Source: Solidesulfovibrio alcoholivorans DSM 5433 (lineage in GTDB: Bacteria; Desulfobacterota; Desulfovibrionia; Desulfovibrionales; Desulfovibrionaceae). From it: a stretch of DNA of 64,000 nucleotides. Below are positions 35,718-44,909 of the stretch, piece after piece (within the stretch, counting starts at the first letter, position 1; each line of letters begins with the position of its first letter). Made by a program: the position numbers and the translations under genes. The notes under the pieces are model-generated. The model was not told the origin of the DNA, ran no database searches, and saw only the letters and a list, made by a program, of their open reading frames with translations. Where the stretch lies: the NCBI RefSeq assembly GCF_000702665.1, contig NZ_JNJA01000003.1, positions 124,001 to 188,000 on the forward strand, in the 5' to 3' direction.

Positions 35718-37820
35718 ATGGCGAAGCAAGCGGATCCGGTCAAATTCAACTACGAGCAGTTCACCAAGCAGGGCGACATCATGCTGGCCGCCGGCGTGGT
35801 CGTCATCCTGTTCGTGATGCTCGTGCCCATCCCGTCGGCGTTCATCGACCTGATGCTCACCTTCTCCATTTCCATCAGCCTCGTGGTGCTCATCACCAGC
35901 ATGTTCATGAGTTCGCCGCTGGAATTCTCCATCTACCCGTCCCTGCTGCTCGTCACCACCATGCTGCGCCTGTCCATGAACGTGGCATCGACCCGCCTGA
36001 TCCTGCTGCACGGCGACGAAGGCCCCTCGGCCGCCGGCCACGTGATCCAGGCCTTCGGCCAGTTCGTCGTCGGCGGCAACTACGTCGTCGGCTGCGTCAT
36101 CTTCCTCGTGCTCTTCGCCATCAACAAAAAAGTCATCGTGGCCGGCACCACCCGCATCGCCGAAGTGGCCGCACGCTTCACCCTCGACGCCATGCCGGGC
36201 AAGCAGATGGCCATCGAAGCGGACTTGAACGCCGGGCTCATCAACGAGAAGCAGGCCACGGAACGCCGCGAGACCATCCGCAAGGAAGCCGACTTCTACG
36301 GCGCCATGGACGGCGCGGGCAAGTTCGTTTCCGGCGACGTCACCGCCACCATCATCATCACCGCCATCAACATCCTCGGCGGCTTCCTGATCGGGGTCAT
36401 GCAAAAGGGCATGGACTGGAAGGACGCCGCCCAGACCTACACCCTGCTGACCATCGGCGACGGCCTGGTTTCCATCATCCCCTCGATCATCATCTCCACG
36501 TCCGCGGGCATGATCGTGTCCCGGGCCGCGGCCGAGGCCAAGATGGGCGAGGAATTCCTGGCCCAGCTGACCTTCCACCCCCGGGCGCTGCGCCTGGTGT
36601 CGGGCATGCTGCTCCTGTTCGGCCTGGTGCCGGGCCTGCCGACCCTGCCCTTCCTGGTCATGGCCGCCCTGTTGTTCGTGGTCAGCCGCTTGTCGGCCAG
36701 ACAGCAGGAACTGCTCGCGGCCGAAGGCGAGGCCAAGGACAAAAAGCCCGCGCCGGAGCTGGAAACGCCGGAAGAGGTCCAGACCCTGCTGCCGCTGGAC
36801 GCCCTGGAACTCGAGGTGGGCTACGGCCTCATCCCGCTCGTGGACGAGGAGCAAAACGGCAACCTGCTTTCGCGCATCCGCTCCATCCGCCGCCAGTTCG
36901 CCCTGGACATGGGCGTGGTCATCCCCTCCCTGCACCTGCGCGACAACCTCCAGTTGCGCCCGGGCCAGTACGTGGTGCTCATCAAGGGCAACGAGGTGGC
37001 CTCGGCGGAAATCCTCATCGACCACTATCTGGCCATGGACCCCGGCGACGCCAAGCACCGCATCAAGGGCGTGGAAACCCGCGAGCCCGCCTTCAACCTG
37101 CCCGCCCTGTGGGTGCCGGAGCTGCAAAAGGACGAGGCCATGCTCGCCGGCTACACCGTGGTCGATCCGGCGACGGTCATCGCCACGCACCTGACGGAAG
37201 TCTTCAAGCGCCACCTGCACGAGTTCCTGGGCCGCCAGGAAGTGCAGGCCCTGCTCGACAACCTGGCCAAGCGCGCGCCCAAGGCCGTGGAAGACCTTGT
37301 GCCCGGCGCGATGACGCTCGGCGGCGTGCAGAAGGTCCTGCAAAACCTCGTCAAGGAAGGCGTGTCCATCCGCGACCTGCTGACCGTGGCCGAGACCATG
37401 GCCGACTACGGGGCCTCGGTGAAGGATCCCGACCAGCTGACCGAATACGTGCGCTCCCGCATGGGCCGCACCATCGTCAAGCCCTACCTCACGGCCGACG
37501 GGGCGCTGCCTATTTTGAACCTCACGCCGAAGATCGAAGGGGCGATCCAGGAAAGCGTGCGCCAGACCGACCACGGAGCCTACCTGGCCATGGAGCCGGG
37601 CCTGGCCCAGCGCATCATCCAGGCCATCCAGCGGGCCATGGACAAGGCGCTTTTGAGCGACGGCCAGCCGGTGCTGCTGACCACCCCGCTCGTGCGGCCG
37701 CACCTGGCCCAGCTCCTGGCCCGGTTCATCCCCAATCTGCCGGTCATCTCCCAGGCCGAGATCCCGGCCGAGATCAAACTGCAATCCGTCGCCAACATAG
37801 GACTGAGCAATGCGGGTTAA
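35718..37820 (+). CDS. flhA: Flagellar export component FlhA
   Basis: A 700-residue protein forming the export-gate ring. About eight helices occupy residues 20-340, including LVVLITSMFMSSPLEFSIYP and NVASTRLILLHGDEG. The conserved FHIPEP-type cytosolic loop reads TTRIAEVAARFTLDAMPGKQ, then MAIEADLNAGLINE. The C-terminal cytosolic domain (from ~370) is complete (LEVGYGLIPLVDEEQNGNLL onward). It overlaps flhF by 11 bp. Confidence 0.97.
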   Translation: MAKQADPVKFNYEQFTKQGDIMLAAGVVVILFVMLVPIPSAFIDLMLTFSISISLVVLITSMFMSSPLEFSIYPSLLLVTTMLRLSMNVASTRLILLHGDEGPSAAGHVIQAFGQFVVGGNYVVGCVIFLVLFAINKKVIVAGTTRIAEVAARFTLDAMPGKQMAIEADLNAGLINEKQATERRETIRKEADFYGAMDGAGKFVSGDVTATIIITAINILGGFLIGVMQKGMDWKDAAQTYTLLTIGDGLVSIIPSIIISTSAGMIVSRAAAEAKMGEEFLAQLTFHPRALRLVSGMLLLFGLVPGLPTLPFLVMAALLFVVSRLSARQQELLAAEGEAKDKKPAPELETPEEVQTLLPLDALELEVGYGLIPLVDEEQNGNLLSRIRSIRRQFALDMGVVIPSLHLRDNLQLRPGQYVVLIKGNEVASAEILIDHYLAMDPGDAKHRIKGVETREPAFNLPALWVPELQKDEAMLAGYTVVDPATVIATHLTEVFKRHLHEFLGRQEVQALLDNLAKRAPKAVEDLVPGAMTLGGVQKVLQNLVKEGVSIRDLLTVAETMADYGASVKDPDQLTEYVRSRMGRTIVKPYLTADGALPILNLTPKIEGAIQESVRQTDHGAYLAMEPGLAQRIIQAIQRAMDKALLSDGQPVLLTTPLVRPHLAQLLARFIPNLPVISQAEIPAEIKLQSVANIGLSNAG

Positions 37821-38907
37821 GACCTTTCGCGGCGAGTCCATGGCGGCCTGCCTCGGCCAGATCCGCCAGGAGCTCGGAAAAGAGGCCGTGATCCTCGGCA
37901 GCCAGAGCGTCCGCGAAGACGGCCGGTCGCTGTGCGAGGTCATGGCCGCCCTGGAGCAGCCCGACACGCCGCCGCAGCCGAACGGCGCGGCGAAGCGCCC
38001 GGCCGGCGGCAACGGCAGCGCGCCGGCCGCGGCGTCCGCCCGGCCCGCCGCGCCCCAGCCCGGCGACTGGAACCGGGAATGGGGCGAGATCAAGGGGCAC
38101 CTGCTGGCGCTTTTGCGCCCGCGCATGGATTTTTCCGCCCTGTCCCCGCGCCAGCGCCTGGCGCTCGAATACCTGGAGCGCGAGGGTGTGGACGAGGCCT
38201 CGGTACTGGCACTGTACCGCTCCATCGTGGAGCGCGGCGAGGACACGGTCATTCCGGCGCTCTCGCGCATCGTGCGCGTCAAACCCCTGACATCCGCGGA
38301 CTGGCCGCACACCGTCCATCTGTTCGCCGGCCCGAGCGGCGTGGGCAAGACCTCGGTCCTGCTGCGCCTGGCCCTCGAGGCGCGCGCCGCCACGCCGGAA
38401 GGGCGCGTGATCGTCGTCAACGCCGACGGCGGCCGGGCCAAAGGGAGAATGCTCCTGCGCCACTACGCCGCGCTCTCGGGCCTCGAATACGCCGAGGCCG
38501 ACGGGCCCGGGGATTTCCGCCGGATTCTTGACGAAGCCGCCTCCGGGAGCGTGGTGTTCGTGGACACGCCGAGCCTTCGCGGCGAAGGGGCCATGGAGGC
38601 CTGGTGCGCGTCCATGGGGCTGGCCGCCGGTCCCGGCCTTCGCGTCCACCTCGTGCTCTCGCCCCTTTTCGCCCCTGCGCAGATGGAGCATTACCTGCGG
38701 GTGTACCGCTGTCCCGCGCTTTCCAGTCTGATCTGGACGAAGCTCGACGAAGCCTGTAATTACGGAAGCCTTGTCACTATGGCGCACGCCTCGTCCCTGC
38801 CCGTCTCGGCCCTGGCCCACGGGCCGGAGCTGACCCAGGGCATGACGCCGGCCTCGGGCAAGGCTGTTTGGAAACTGCTCTTCAAACACCAGTTGCCCGG
38901 CGAATAG
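37810..38907 (+). CDS. flhF: FlhF, SRP-type flagellar GTPase with altered G-motifs
   Basis: A 365-residue protein that sets polar flagellum position. Its start MRVKTFRGESMAACLGQIRQ and helical B-region are typical. The NG domain has a good P-loop (LFAGPSGVGKTSVLLRLALE, about 171) and IWTKLDEACNYGSL (about 308). However, the usual DTYR segment of FlhF/SRP GTPases is replaced by VNADGGRAKGRMLLRHYA, and the DTAG motif by VVFVDTPSLRGEG. It may bind nucleotide but hydrolyse poorly, or this may be a lineage variant. The flhA stop lies inside its first codons. Confidence 0.92.
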   Translation: MRVKTFRGESMAACLGQIRQELGKEAVILGSQSVREDGRSLCEVMAALEQPDTPPQPNGAAKRPAGGNGSAPAAASARPAAPQPGDWNREWGEIKGHLLALLRPRMDFSALSPRQRLALEYLEREGVDEASVLALYRSIVERGEDTVIPALSRIVRVKPLTSADWPHTVHLFAGPSGVGKTSVLLRLALEARAATPEGRVIVVNADGGRAKGRMLLRHYAALSGLEYAEADGPGDFRRILDEAASGSVVFVDTPSLRGEGAMEAWCASMGLAAGPGLRVHLVLSPLFAPAQMEHYLRVYRCPALSSLIWTKLDEACNYGSLVTMAHASSLPVSALAHGPELTQGMTPASGKAVWKLLFKHQLPGE

Positions 38908-38937
38908 CGCGCCCGACGCCGGAGCCCAAGGACGACC

Positions 38938-39804
38938 ATGACAAGCCGTTTCGCCGATACGCCCGCAACCGCCCGCCCCGTGACGGAAATCCCCCAGGTG
39001 CTCTCCGTCACCTCGGGAAAAGGCGGCGTGGGCAAGACAAACCTCTCGGTCAACCTGGCCTATTGCCTGTCCCGCCTGGGGCGCAAGGTGGTGCTGCTCG
39101 ACGCCGACCTCGGGCTTGCCAACGTGGACATCCTGCTCGGGCTCACCCCCAAGATGAACCTGTTCCACCTGTTCCACGAAGGTGTGGACCTCAAACAGGT
39201 GCTCATGGAAACGCCCTTCGGCTTCTCCATCCTGCCGGCCTCCTCCGGGGTCAGCGACATGCTGGCGCTGTCCACGGGCCAGAAGCTCGACCTGCTCGAG
39301 GCCATGGACTACCTGGAAGGGCGCATCAATTATTTGATTGTGGACACCGGGGCCGGAATCAACGACAATGTGATTTATTTCAACCTGGCGGCGCGGGAAC
39401 GGCTGCTCGTGCTCACCACCGAGCCCACGTCCCTGACCGACGCCTATGCGTTGATCAAGGTCATGCACATGCAGCACGACGTGCACCGCTTCCGGGTGGT
39501 GGTCAACATGGCCCCGAGCCTCAAGGCTGCCAAGGCGGTCTATGAGAAGCTCGCGACGGCCTGCGACCATTTCCTGTCGGGCATCTCGCTCGACTTCACG
39601 GGCGTCGTGCCGGCCGATCCTGCGGTGAAAAACGCGGTCATCCGCCAAAAACCCTTCTGCTTCCTTTCGCCAGAGGCTCCGGCCAGCAAAAAGCTCATGG
39701 AGCTGGCCCAAACGATCGACTCCTGGGACGTGGACGCCAAGCTCGATGGAAACATCAAATTCTTCTGGAAAAAGCTCCTCTTCCAGGAACAGCCCCTGGC
39801 TTAG
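38938..39804 (+). CDS. flhG: FlhG/FleN-type MinD-like ATPase
   Basis: A 288-residue ParA/MinD-family ATPase that limits flagellar number together with FlhF. The deviant Walker A is VTSGKGGVGKTNLSVNLAYC, followed by VVLLDADLGLANVDILLG and the Walker B-like YLIVDTGAGINDNVIYF. The C-terminus ends WKKLLFQEQPLA. fliA starts within its last 59 bp in another frame. Confidence 0.93.
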   Translation: MTSRFADTPATARPVTEIPQVLSVTSGKGGVGKTNLSVNLAYCLSRLGRKVVLLDADLGLANVDILLGLTPKMNLFHLFHEGVDLKQVLMETPFGFSILPASSGVSDMLALSTGQKLDLLEAMDYLEGRINYLIVDTGAGINDNVIYFNLAARERLLVLTTEPTSLTDAYALIKVMHMQHDVHRFRVVVNMAPSLKAAKAVYEKLATACDHFLSGISLDFTGVVPADPAVKNAVIRQKPFCFLSPEAPASKKLMELAQTIDSWDVDAKLDGNIKFFWKKLLFQEQPLA

Positions 39805-40540
39805 GCTCGAGTCCGGCGCCTCGCGGTGGGAGGAGTTCGACGCGCGCGATCGGCAGGAGATCGTGCGTCATTACTCGCCCAAGATCAAAATCGTGGCCAG
39901 CCGGCTCAAGGCCAAGCTGCCGCAGTCCGTGGAACTCGGGGAGCTCCTGAGCGCCGGAGCCATGGGGCTGCTCGAGGCGTTGGGGCGTTTTCGTCCCGAG
40001 CTCGGCATCAAGTTCGAGACCTATGCCGAGTCGCGCATCAAGGGTGCCATGCTCGACGACCTGCGACGCATGGACTGGTTCTCCCGCGGCCAGCGCCATC
40101 GGGTGCGCACGCTCGAGGAGGCCTCGCGCCGCATCGAGGGCGACTCGGGCAAGCCCGCCACCCTGGAACAGCTGGCCGAAGCCACGGGGCTCACCGAGCG
40201 CGAAGTGTCCCAAGGCCTGGAGGCGCTCCAGAACCAGCTGTGCCTGAGCCTCGACGCCATCACCGAAAACATTTCCTCCTATCAGAAGAACCAGCTGGAA
40301 AACGAGCCCTACAAATCGGCCGAATTCAAGGAGCTGGTCGACAAGCTCGCCTCCCTCATCGACGATTTGACTCCCCGGGAAAAGCTGGTATTGTCGCTCT
40401 ATTACGGTGAGGAACTGAACATGCGGGAGACATCCGAGGTCATGGGCATCACCGAGGGACGCGTATCACAGCTGCATTCCCAGGCCTTGTCCCGGCTGCG
40501 GCAGAAATTCAAAGCCCAGTTCAATATCGAACAGCACTGA
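39746..40540 (+). CDS. fliA: Flagellar sigma factor (sigma-28)
   Basis: A 264-residue sigma factor for late flagellar genes. Region 2 reads GAMGLLEALGRFRPELGIKF and ESRIKGAMLDDLRRMDWFSR, region 3 follows, and region 4 is LTPREKLVLSLYYGEELNMR, then VMGITEGRVSQLHSQALSRL. The start at 39746 lies inside flhG and gives a leader (NSPWLRLESGASRWEEF) that fits the group as I recall it, so the 59-bp overlap is probably real and ensures coupled translation. Confidence 0.94.
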   Translation: METSNSSGKSSSSRNSPWLRLESGASRWEEFDARDRQEIVRHYSPKIKIVASRLKAKLPQSVELGELLSAGAMGLLEALGRFRPELGIKFETYAESRIKGAMLDDLRRMDWFSRGQRHRVRTLEEASRRIEGDSGKPATLEQLAEATGLTEREVSQGLEALQNQLCLSLDAITENISSYQKNQLENEPYKSAEFKELVDKLASLIDDLTPREKLVLSLYYGEELNMRETSEVMGITEGRVSQLHSQALSRLRQKFKAQFNIEQH

Positions 40541-40622
40541 TGCGCGCGGCCGCCGGGGACACCAGAACGCACGACCCAGGCGCGCAGGCTGACGCGCACA
40601 TTGGAACAACAGGAGAAGAGCC

Positions 40623-41006
40623 ATGGCCGCCAACAAGGAAATGCGCATCCTGGTCGTCGACGACTTTTCCACCATGCGCAGGATCATAAAAAATATCCTC
40701 AGGCAACTGGGCTTCAACAATATCATCGAGGCCGACGACGGCAGCACCGCCTGGGAAACGCTCAACAAGGACAAGATCGACTTCATCATCTCCGACTGGA
40801 ACATGCCGAACATGCCTGGCATCGAACTGCTGCGCAAAGTCCGTTCCAGCGAGGAGTTCGCCACGCTCCCCTTCCTCATGGTCACGGCGGAAGCGCAACA
40901 GGAAAACATTATCGAGGCCGTCCAGGCCAAGGTGTCCAACTACATCGTCAAGCCGTTCACGGCCGAGACGCTGGGCCAGAAGATCGACAAGATTTTCGAC
41001 AAATAG
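40623..41006 (+). CDS. cheY: Chemotaxis response regulator CheY
   Basis: A 127-residue single receiver domain. Acidic pocket residues lie in RILVVDDFSTMRRIIKN, phosphoacceptor Asp58 in FIISDWNMPNMPG, and the conserved Lys in NYIVKPFTAETLG. The DFSTMRRI and DWNMPNM segments closely match classical CheY that acts on the flagellar motor. The ATG follows AGGAGAAGAGCC. It sits next to fliA rather than in the cheA operon. Confidence 0.95.
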   Translation: MAANKEMRILVVDDFSTMRRIIKNILRQLGFNNIIEADDGSTAWETLNKDKIDFIISDWNMPNMPGIELLRKVRSSEEFATLPFLMVTAEAQQENIIEAVQAKVSNYIVKPFTAETLGQKIDKIFDK

Positions 41007-41052
41007 CCGGCCGCCCGGGGCCGCACCCCGGACGTCGGGGCGGCCGGACGGC

Positions 41053-41096
41053 ACGACGCCGCCGCCACGCCGTCCGGCGTCGTTTCTCCGCTTTTT
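41053..41096 (+). terminator. Terminator after cheY
   Basis: Stem ACGACGCCG (41053-41061) and CGGCGTCGT (41075-41083), followed by TTCTCCGCTTTTT. A second GC-rich hairpin (CCGGCCGCCC with GGGCGGCCGG) lies just upstream. Confidence 0.6.
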
Positions 41097-41175
41097 CACG
41101 CAACCGTAACGCGTCGCCGCCTCCCTGCGGCGCGGCCGGGACAAGATCTTTCCCGGCGTCCGTTACGAGGGTTCC

Positions 41176-41883
41176 ATGGTCGCCGACGACAGTCTCGATT
41201 CCCAGGTCAAGGCCAAGCTTGACGACAGCGAGCTGTCCGATGACCTGCCCAAGGCCCTGCAAAAGGTCGATCTCGACCTTGACGACGCGCCGTTTCTCGA
41301 GGACGAGGCAGAAGAGGAAGCCCCGCCGCCGGCCGATGCATCCGCCGCCAGTCCCTTCGATGAACCCGAAGCCCCGGCCAAGCCCTCCCGCAAAAAACTG
41401 TTCATCCTCATCGGCGCCGTGGCGCTTGTCCTCGTCGCCGGCGTCGCCGCCTATTTCCTGTTCCTGAAAAAACCACCCCCCCCCCCGCCGCCCCCGGAGT
41501 CGCCCGCACCGGCCGAAGAGGCCCCGCCGCCGCCCGTCGCCCCGACGCCGCCGCCCCCGGAACCGCCCGCGCCCAAACGGGAAATCGTCATGCCCATGGA
41601 GCCGTTCCTCGTGGAGCTGACCGACGCGGGCGGCCGCACCCGCTTCCTGACCATCCGCTTCACGGCCGTGACCCAGGAGCCGGCCGTGGAACTCGAATTC
41701 AAGCGCAACCGCATTGTCGTGCGCGACGCCGTGTATTATTATCTCAAGAATAAGAATCTGGCCTTTCTGACCGATAAGAACAATGCCGAGGCGCTGAAAA
41801 AAGACGTCCTGTCCGTGATCAACCAGTTTGTCGGGGCACAACCGTTGGATAACCTGCTTATCGAGGACTACCTGGTGAAGTAG
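41176..41883 (+). CDS. fliL: Flagellar basal-body protein FliL
   Basis: A 235-residue single-pass membrane protein of the flagellar stator region. An acidic N-terminal tail (about 75 residues) precedes the helix LFILIGAVALVLVAGVAAYF. A long proline-rich linker with an uninterrupted run of seven prolines follows, then the periplasmic FliL domain (MEPFLVELTDAGGRTRFLTI, then LEFKRNRIVVRDAVYYYL). The C-rich stretch encoding the linker is a possible slippage site. Confidence 0.9.
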   Translation: MVADDSLDSQVKAKLDDSELSDDLPKALQKVDLDLDDAPFLEDEAEEEAPPPADASAASPFDEPEAPAKPSRKKLFILIGAVALVLVAGVAAYFLFLKKPPPPPPPPESPAPAEEAPPPPVAPTPPPPEPPAPKREIVMPMEPFLVELTDAGGRTRFLTIRFTAVTQEPAVELEFKRNRIVVRDAVYYYLKNKNLAFLTDKNNAEALKKDVLSVINQFVGAQPLDNLLIEDYLVK

Positions 41884-42198
41884 ATGTCCATCGATTTGAC
41901 CACCATCTTCCAGACGATGCCCTACGTGCAAAACGTGGCGCACGCCGAGCTCGTCCAGCCCGAGGCCGCCCTGGCCGCCTCCCAGGAGATGGCCCGCCAG
42001 CTCCTGGCCGACCAGGCCAAGCAGCCTCAGCGCATCGAGCAGCAGGACGCCATGGAGTCCGTCGGCGACCAGCGGGAACGACAGTCCCCGGGCCAACAGC
42101 GGCAGCAACGCCGTCGCCGCGCGGCCCCCGAACCCGAGGAAACGCAGGCCAGCAACCCTTCGCCCTTTGCCGGACACATCATCGATCGCAAGATTTGA
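41884..42198 (+). CDS. Small Gln-rich protein after fliL, function unknown
   Basis: A 104-residue soluble protein starting directly after the fliL stop (TAG then ATG), so presumably co-translated. The N-terminal half is helical (TTIFQTMPYVQNVAHAELVQ), the middle is rich in Gln and Arg, and the end reads FAGHIIDRKI. I do not recognise a domain. Position alone suggests a flagellum-linked role. Confidence 0.65.
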   Translation: MSIDLTTIFQTMPYVQNVAHAELVQPEAALAASQEMARQLLADQAKQPQRIEQQDAMESVGDQRERQSPGQQRQQRRRRAAPEPEETQASNPSPFAGHIIDRKI

Positions 42199-42236
42199 AA
42201 CGGGCCCGGCGGGAAATGGGGAGGAGGGGCGCTTCC

Positions 42237-42277
42237 GGAGTCCAAAGGGCTGCGCCCTCTGGACTCCGTTAAAAAAC
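42237..42277 (+). terminator. GC-rich hairpin after the fliL operon
   Basis: Stem GGAGTCCAAAGGGC (42237-42250) and GCCCTCTGGACTCC (42254-42267), loop TGC and one mismatch, followed by GTTAAAAAAC. It resembles the Desulfovibrio-type palindromes in layout but not in core sequence. Confidence 0.5.
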
Positions 42278-42393
42278 TACAACGCATCGTTCTCTTTTCC
42301 GCGTCGGCTTTTTGGAACTCCCGTCGCAAGCGGCAAGACCATCGCCGCTCTTGCCTTGGCACGCCCGGACGGCGTATGCTGCGGGCATCCAAC

Positions 42394-42813
42394 ATGAACG
42401 GCTATTCCCTCCTCGTCATCTTCCTCACCGTGTGCGAACTCGCGCTCCTGCTGCTTGTGGTGCTCTTTTTCTCGCGCCTGCGCCGCTCCGAGGACCTGCT
42501 CTCCAAGCTCCAAAAAAATCAGGACGCGCTGCTTAACAAACTCGACTTCAACGCCAAGCTCGAGCAGGAGCTCGTGGGCAGCTTCACGCGTCGGCAGGCC
42601 GAACTGGCCGAACTGGACCAAAAGCTCGAGCAGCGGCGGGCGGAACTGGAAAAGCTCGTCAAGAAAGCCCAGGAATTCAGCCGGTCTCCGGATTTCCTGC
42701 GCCAGATCATCGTCAACGGTTCCCGGCGCGGCCAAAGCCCCCTCGCCCTGGCCAAGGCCACGGGGCTGTCCCTGGACGAGGTGGAGCTCATCCTCGCCCA
42801 GAACAAGGGCTGA
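42394..42813 (+). CDS. Single-pass membrane protein with coiled coil
   Basis: A 139-residue protein. One N-terminal helix (VIFLTVCELALLLLVVLFFS) is followed by a long charged coiled coil and a C-terminal segment (SPLALAKATGLSLDEVELIL) that resembles a small helix-turn-helix. An ATG at 42376 is in frame six codons upstream; neither has a clear ribosome site. Location between fliL and the next gene suggests a flagellar or envelope role. No family assigned. Confidence 0.65.
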   Translation: MNGYSLLVIFLTVCELALLLLVVLFFSRLRRSEDLLSKLQKNQDALLNKLDFNAKLEQELVGSFTRRQAELAELDQKLEQRRAELEKLVKKAQEFSRSPDFLRQIIVNGSRRGQSPLALAKATGLSLDEVELILAQNKG

Positions 42814-42872
42814 CGCACGCCCGAGCGCGACACTTTTTCCCGGAACTTCCCGGAGCGTAGCGGACAGGCAAC

Positions 42873-43748
42873 ATGCGGATATCCGGTCAGGGAGGCGGCG
42901 GCGCGCAAACGCCAGGCGAAGGCAGGGACCGTTCCGATCCCGAGGCCTTCCGGCGCGGCCGGCGGCCCGGCCAGATCGTGCGCGGCCGGCTGGTTGCGCC
43001 GGGGCCGGACGGGCTTTACTGGATCGTCGTCGCCGGCCACAAGCTGCTCGCCAGCCTCGACCACGAGCCCGTCGCCGGCCGGGAGCTCGTCTTTCGCATC
43101 GAGCGCCTGGAGCCGGACCTCGTGCTCAAGGACATCACGCCGCCGCCCACGGCCGGCACGGACCCGGCCCTGCTTCTGGCCGCCCTGACCGAAGCCCGTT
43201 CCCGCTTCGAGCGCCGTTTGGCCCGGTTTTCCCCGCCCGCGCCGCCGCCCCTGGACCTGACCGCCGCGCGCCGCGCCTTTGCCGCCTTTCTCGCCGCAGA
43301 TGCCGCGGCCGGGGAGGATTACGCGGCCGCGCGCCACCTCCTGGCCCAAGCCCGGGGCTTCCTGCCGCAAAACGCAGGCACGGCGCATTACGTCCCCTGG
43401 ATGTTTCCCGGGCTGGCCCAATCCGAGCTTTTATGCGTACGCCTGCGCCCCGAAGACGGCGGCCCTGGCTGGTCGCTGCGGGCCTGCGGCAGGCTGGAGG
43501 AAGCGGGGCTCGTGGCCGCGATCGATTCCGTGCGGCCCGGGCAGGTGCTGTACCGGCTGCTGTGCGACCGCCGCGAGCAAGCCGAGGCGCTTCTCCCCGG
43601 CCTCGGCGCTGTCCGCTTCGGCCGGGCGACGCTCGCCCCGGCCTGCCAGGGCGTGGGGCCGCTGCCCACGGAGCTCGCCTCGGGCTTCCTGGCCCGGCTG
43701 CTGGCCGCCACGGCCCGGCCCTTTACGGGGCTGCGGCTTCGGGTATAA
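42873..43748 (+). CDS. Protein of unknown function; target gene of the downstream insertion
   Basis: A 291-residue soluble protein with a polar glycine-rich start, a small beta-rich domain ([20 protein letters not shown], then KLLASLDHEPVAGRELVFRI) and an alpha-rich middle. The chain ends LAATARPFTGLRLRV. It may be a flagellar hook-length or assembly accessory protein by position, but I cannot name it. The last 56 bp are repeated beyond the AT-rich insertion, so its present end may come from the inserted DNA. Confidence 0.7.
   Translation: MRISGQGGGGAQTPGEGRDRSDPEAFRRGRRPGQIVRGRLVAPGPDGLYWIVVAGHKLLASLDHEPVAGRELVFRIERLEPDLVLKDITPPPTAGTDPALLLAALTEARSRFERRLARFSPPAPPPLDLTAARRAFAAFLAADAAAGEDYAAARHLLAQARGFLPQNAGTAHYVPWMFPGLAQSELLCVRLRPEDGGPGWSLRACGRLEEAGLVAAIDSVRPGQVLYRLLCDRREQAEALLPGLGAVRFGRATLAPACQGVGPLPTELASGFLARLLAATARPFTGLRLRV
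43693..43748 (+). repeat. 56-bp direct repeat, left copy
   Basis: Begins CCCGGCTGCTGGCCGCCACG and ends CTGCGGCTTCGGGTATAA. It covers the 3' end, including the TAA stop, of the upstream gene. It is identical to 45231-45286 at 55 of 56 positions; the one difference changes Ala (GCC) to Thr (ACC). The sequence diverges directly after the stop. Confidence 0.92.
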
Positions 43749-44009
43749 ACTCTTAGCTGGGCCGTGGCACTGGGGATTGCCGAGGGCTGCGGGTATCCAG
43801 CGAGCTCACGTGACTTGTCTTTATTGTTTAACGGTTCGGATAACGTGATCATTTTTCTAGTATGAAGCATTTCCTGACACACCAGCAGAGACTGTTCTCA
43901 CTACGAAAGAGAGAATTAAGATAAGTCGGCAGAGTTCTCTCTTCATACGAGACACAATACCGCCTACACATCTTGGCGAGAAAAACATTTCACATTTGCG
44001 GAGGCTATT

Positions 44010-44909
44010 TTGGCACATAAAATCCGTATAGCAATAACAACATACAATAGATTTAACTACTTATCAAAATTGATTTCTTCACTAGACCGACTTGAAAGCG
44101 ATGTTGAAATATTTGTATTTGACAATGGTTCAACGGACAACACGCTTTGTTACATGGCTTCGATTTGCGCATCCAACAGAAGGATATTCTATCATCGAAA
44201 CTCGATAGGTCACAGTTTTGACCATAACTTTGAATCCGTAGTAACAACTTTTTCTGAAATGCCAAATGATTACACTATTCTCCTCGCCGACGACGATCGT
44301 ATTGACACTAATGTCATAAGAAATATCAAAGCAATCATCAATCAGCACGAGCCTGATTTTATCCAATTCAACTTTGCTACGTATAATTATATTGACGAAG
44401 TATTCAAAGTAATAACAAGATGCGGTCCTGAAAATGACAAAATAGTTTTTTACTCCTCTCCTGTTGAATACTTTAAAGATAGCTTCAAATCGATTCCTTG
44501 GTATTGTGGGCTTGTTGTTAAAAACAATATACTTGACATAAACAACACAAAAAAATTTAGAGGAACATATCATTCTTATATCGGAGGCCCCCTCGAATGG
44601 CTCGCAAATAAGTATTGCGAAACCGCATCATGTTCTATCATAAAAGTTTCATTAAAAGATGAAATGTTCTTTCTCAATCATGTAGACAGCATTAGAACCT
44701 GGACAAGCGAAGAAGGAAAGGTGTTTTCTTCAATTATTAATTTCTTTGAACACATACACCCGCTTTACAGAACAGCGTTTAAAGAAATGTTTATTGAGAA
44801 CTATTACAATAAGGGATATTATTCTATGCCAAAAAGACGCATTTACCTCGACGAGGCATCAAGAAACAGAAAACTTTATTTTTTTGACCAAAGCGATACA
44901 AGCATCTAG
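44010..44909 (+). CDS. Family 2-type glycosyltransferase (horizontally acquired)
   Basis: A 299-residue GT-A-fold transferase. The nucleotide-sugar-binding start is RIAITTYNRFNYLSKLISSL, followed by IFVFDNGSTDNTLCYMAS near residue 37 and the metal-binding LLADDDRIDTNVIRN near residue 95. The rest (FLNHVDSIRTWTSEEGKVFS) resembles sugar-transferring proteins of surface-glycan clusters. The start is a TTG with GGAGG five bases upstream. Codons are strongly AT-rich, unlike every neighbour. It adjoins the flagellar cluster, so flagellin or surface glycosylation is a reasonable guess, not shown. No acceptor can be read from sequence. Confidence 0.85.
   Translation: MAHKIRIAITTYNRFNYLSKLISSLDRLESDVEIFVFDNGSTDNTLCYMASICASNRRIFYHRNSIGHSFDHNFESVVTTFSEMPNDYTILLADDDRIDTNVIRNIKAIINQHEPDFIQFNFATYNYIDEVFKVITRCGPENDKIVFYSSPVEYFKDSFKSIPWYCGLVVKNNILDINNTKKFRGTYHSYIGGPLEWLANKYCETASCSIIKVSLKDEMFFLNHVDSIRTWTSEEGKVFSSIINFFEHIHPLYRTAFKEMFIENYYNKGYYSMPKRRIYLDEASRNRKLYFFDQSDTSI

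Noticed and set aside
35619-38441. Long open frame on the minus strand opposite flhA/flhF
   Set aside because: Shadow of the flagellar genes; composition is low in complexity and the sense strand codes for well-conserved FlhA and FlhF.
43749-43900. A tRNA gene as integration site next to the left repeat
   Set aside because: GTTCGGATAAC is present, but no acceptor stem, anticodon arm or CCA-compatible end can be built; the repeat lies in a protein gene instead.
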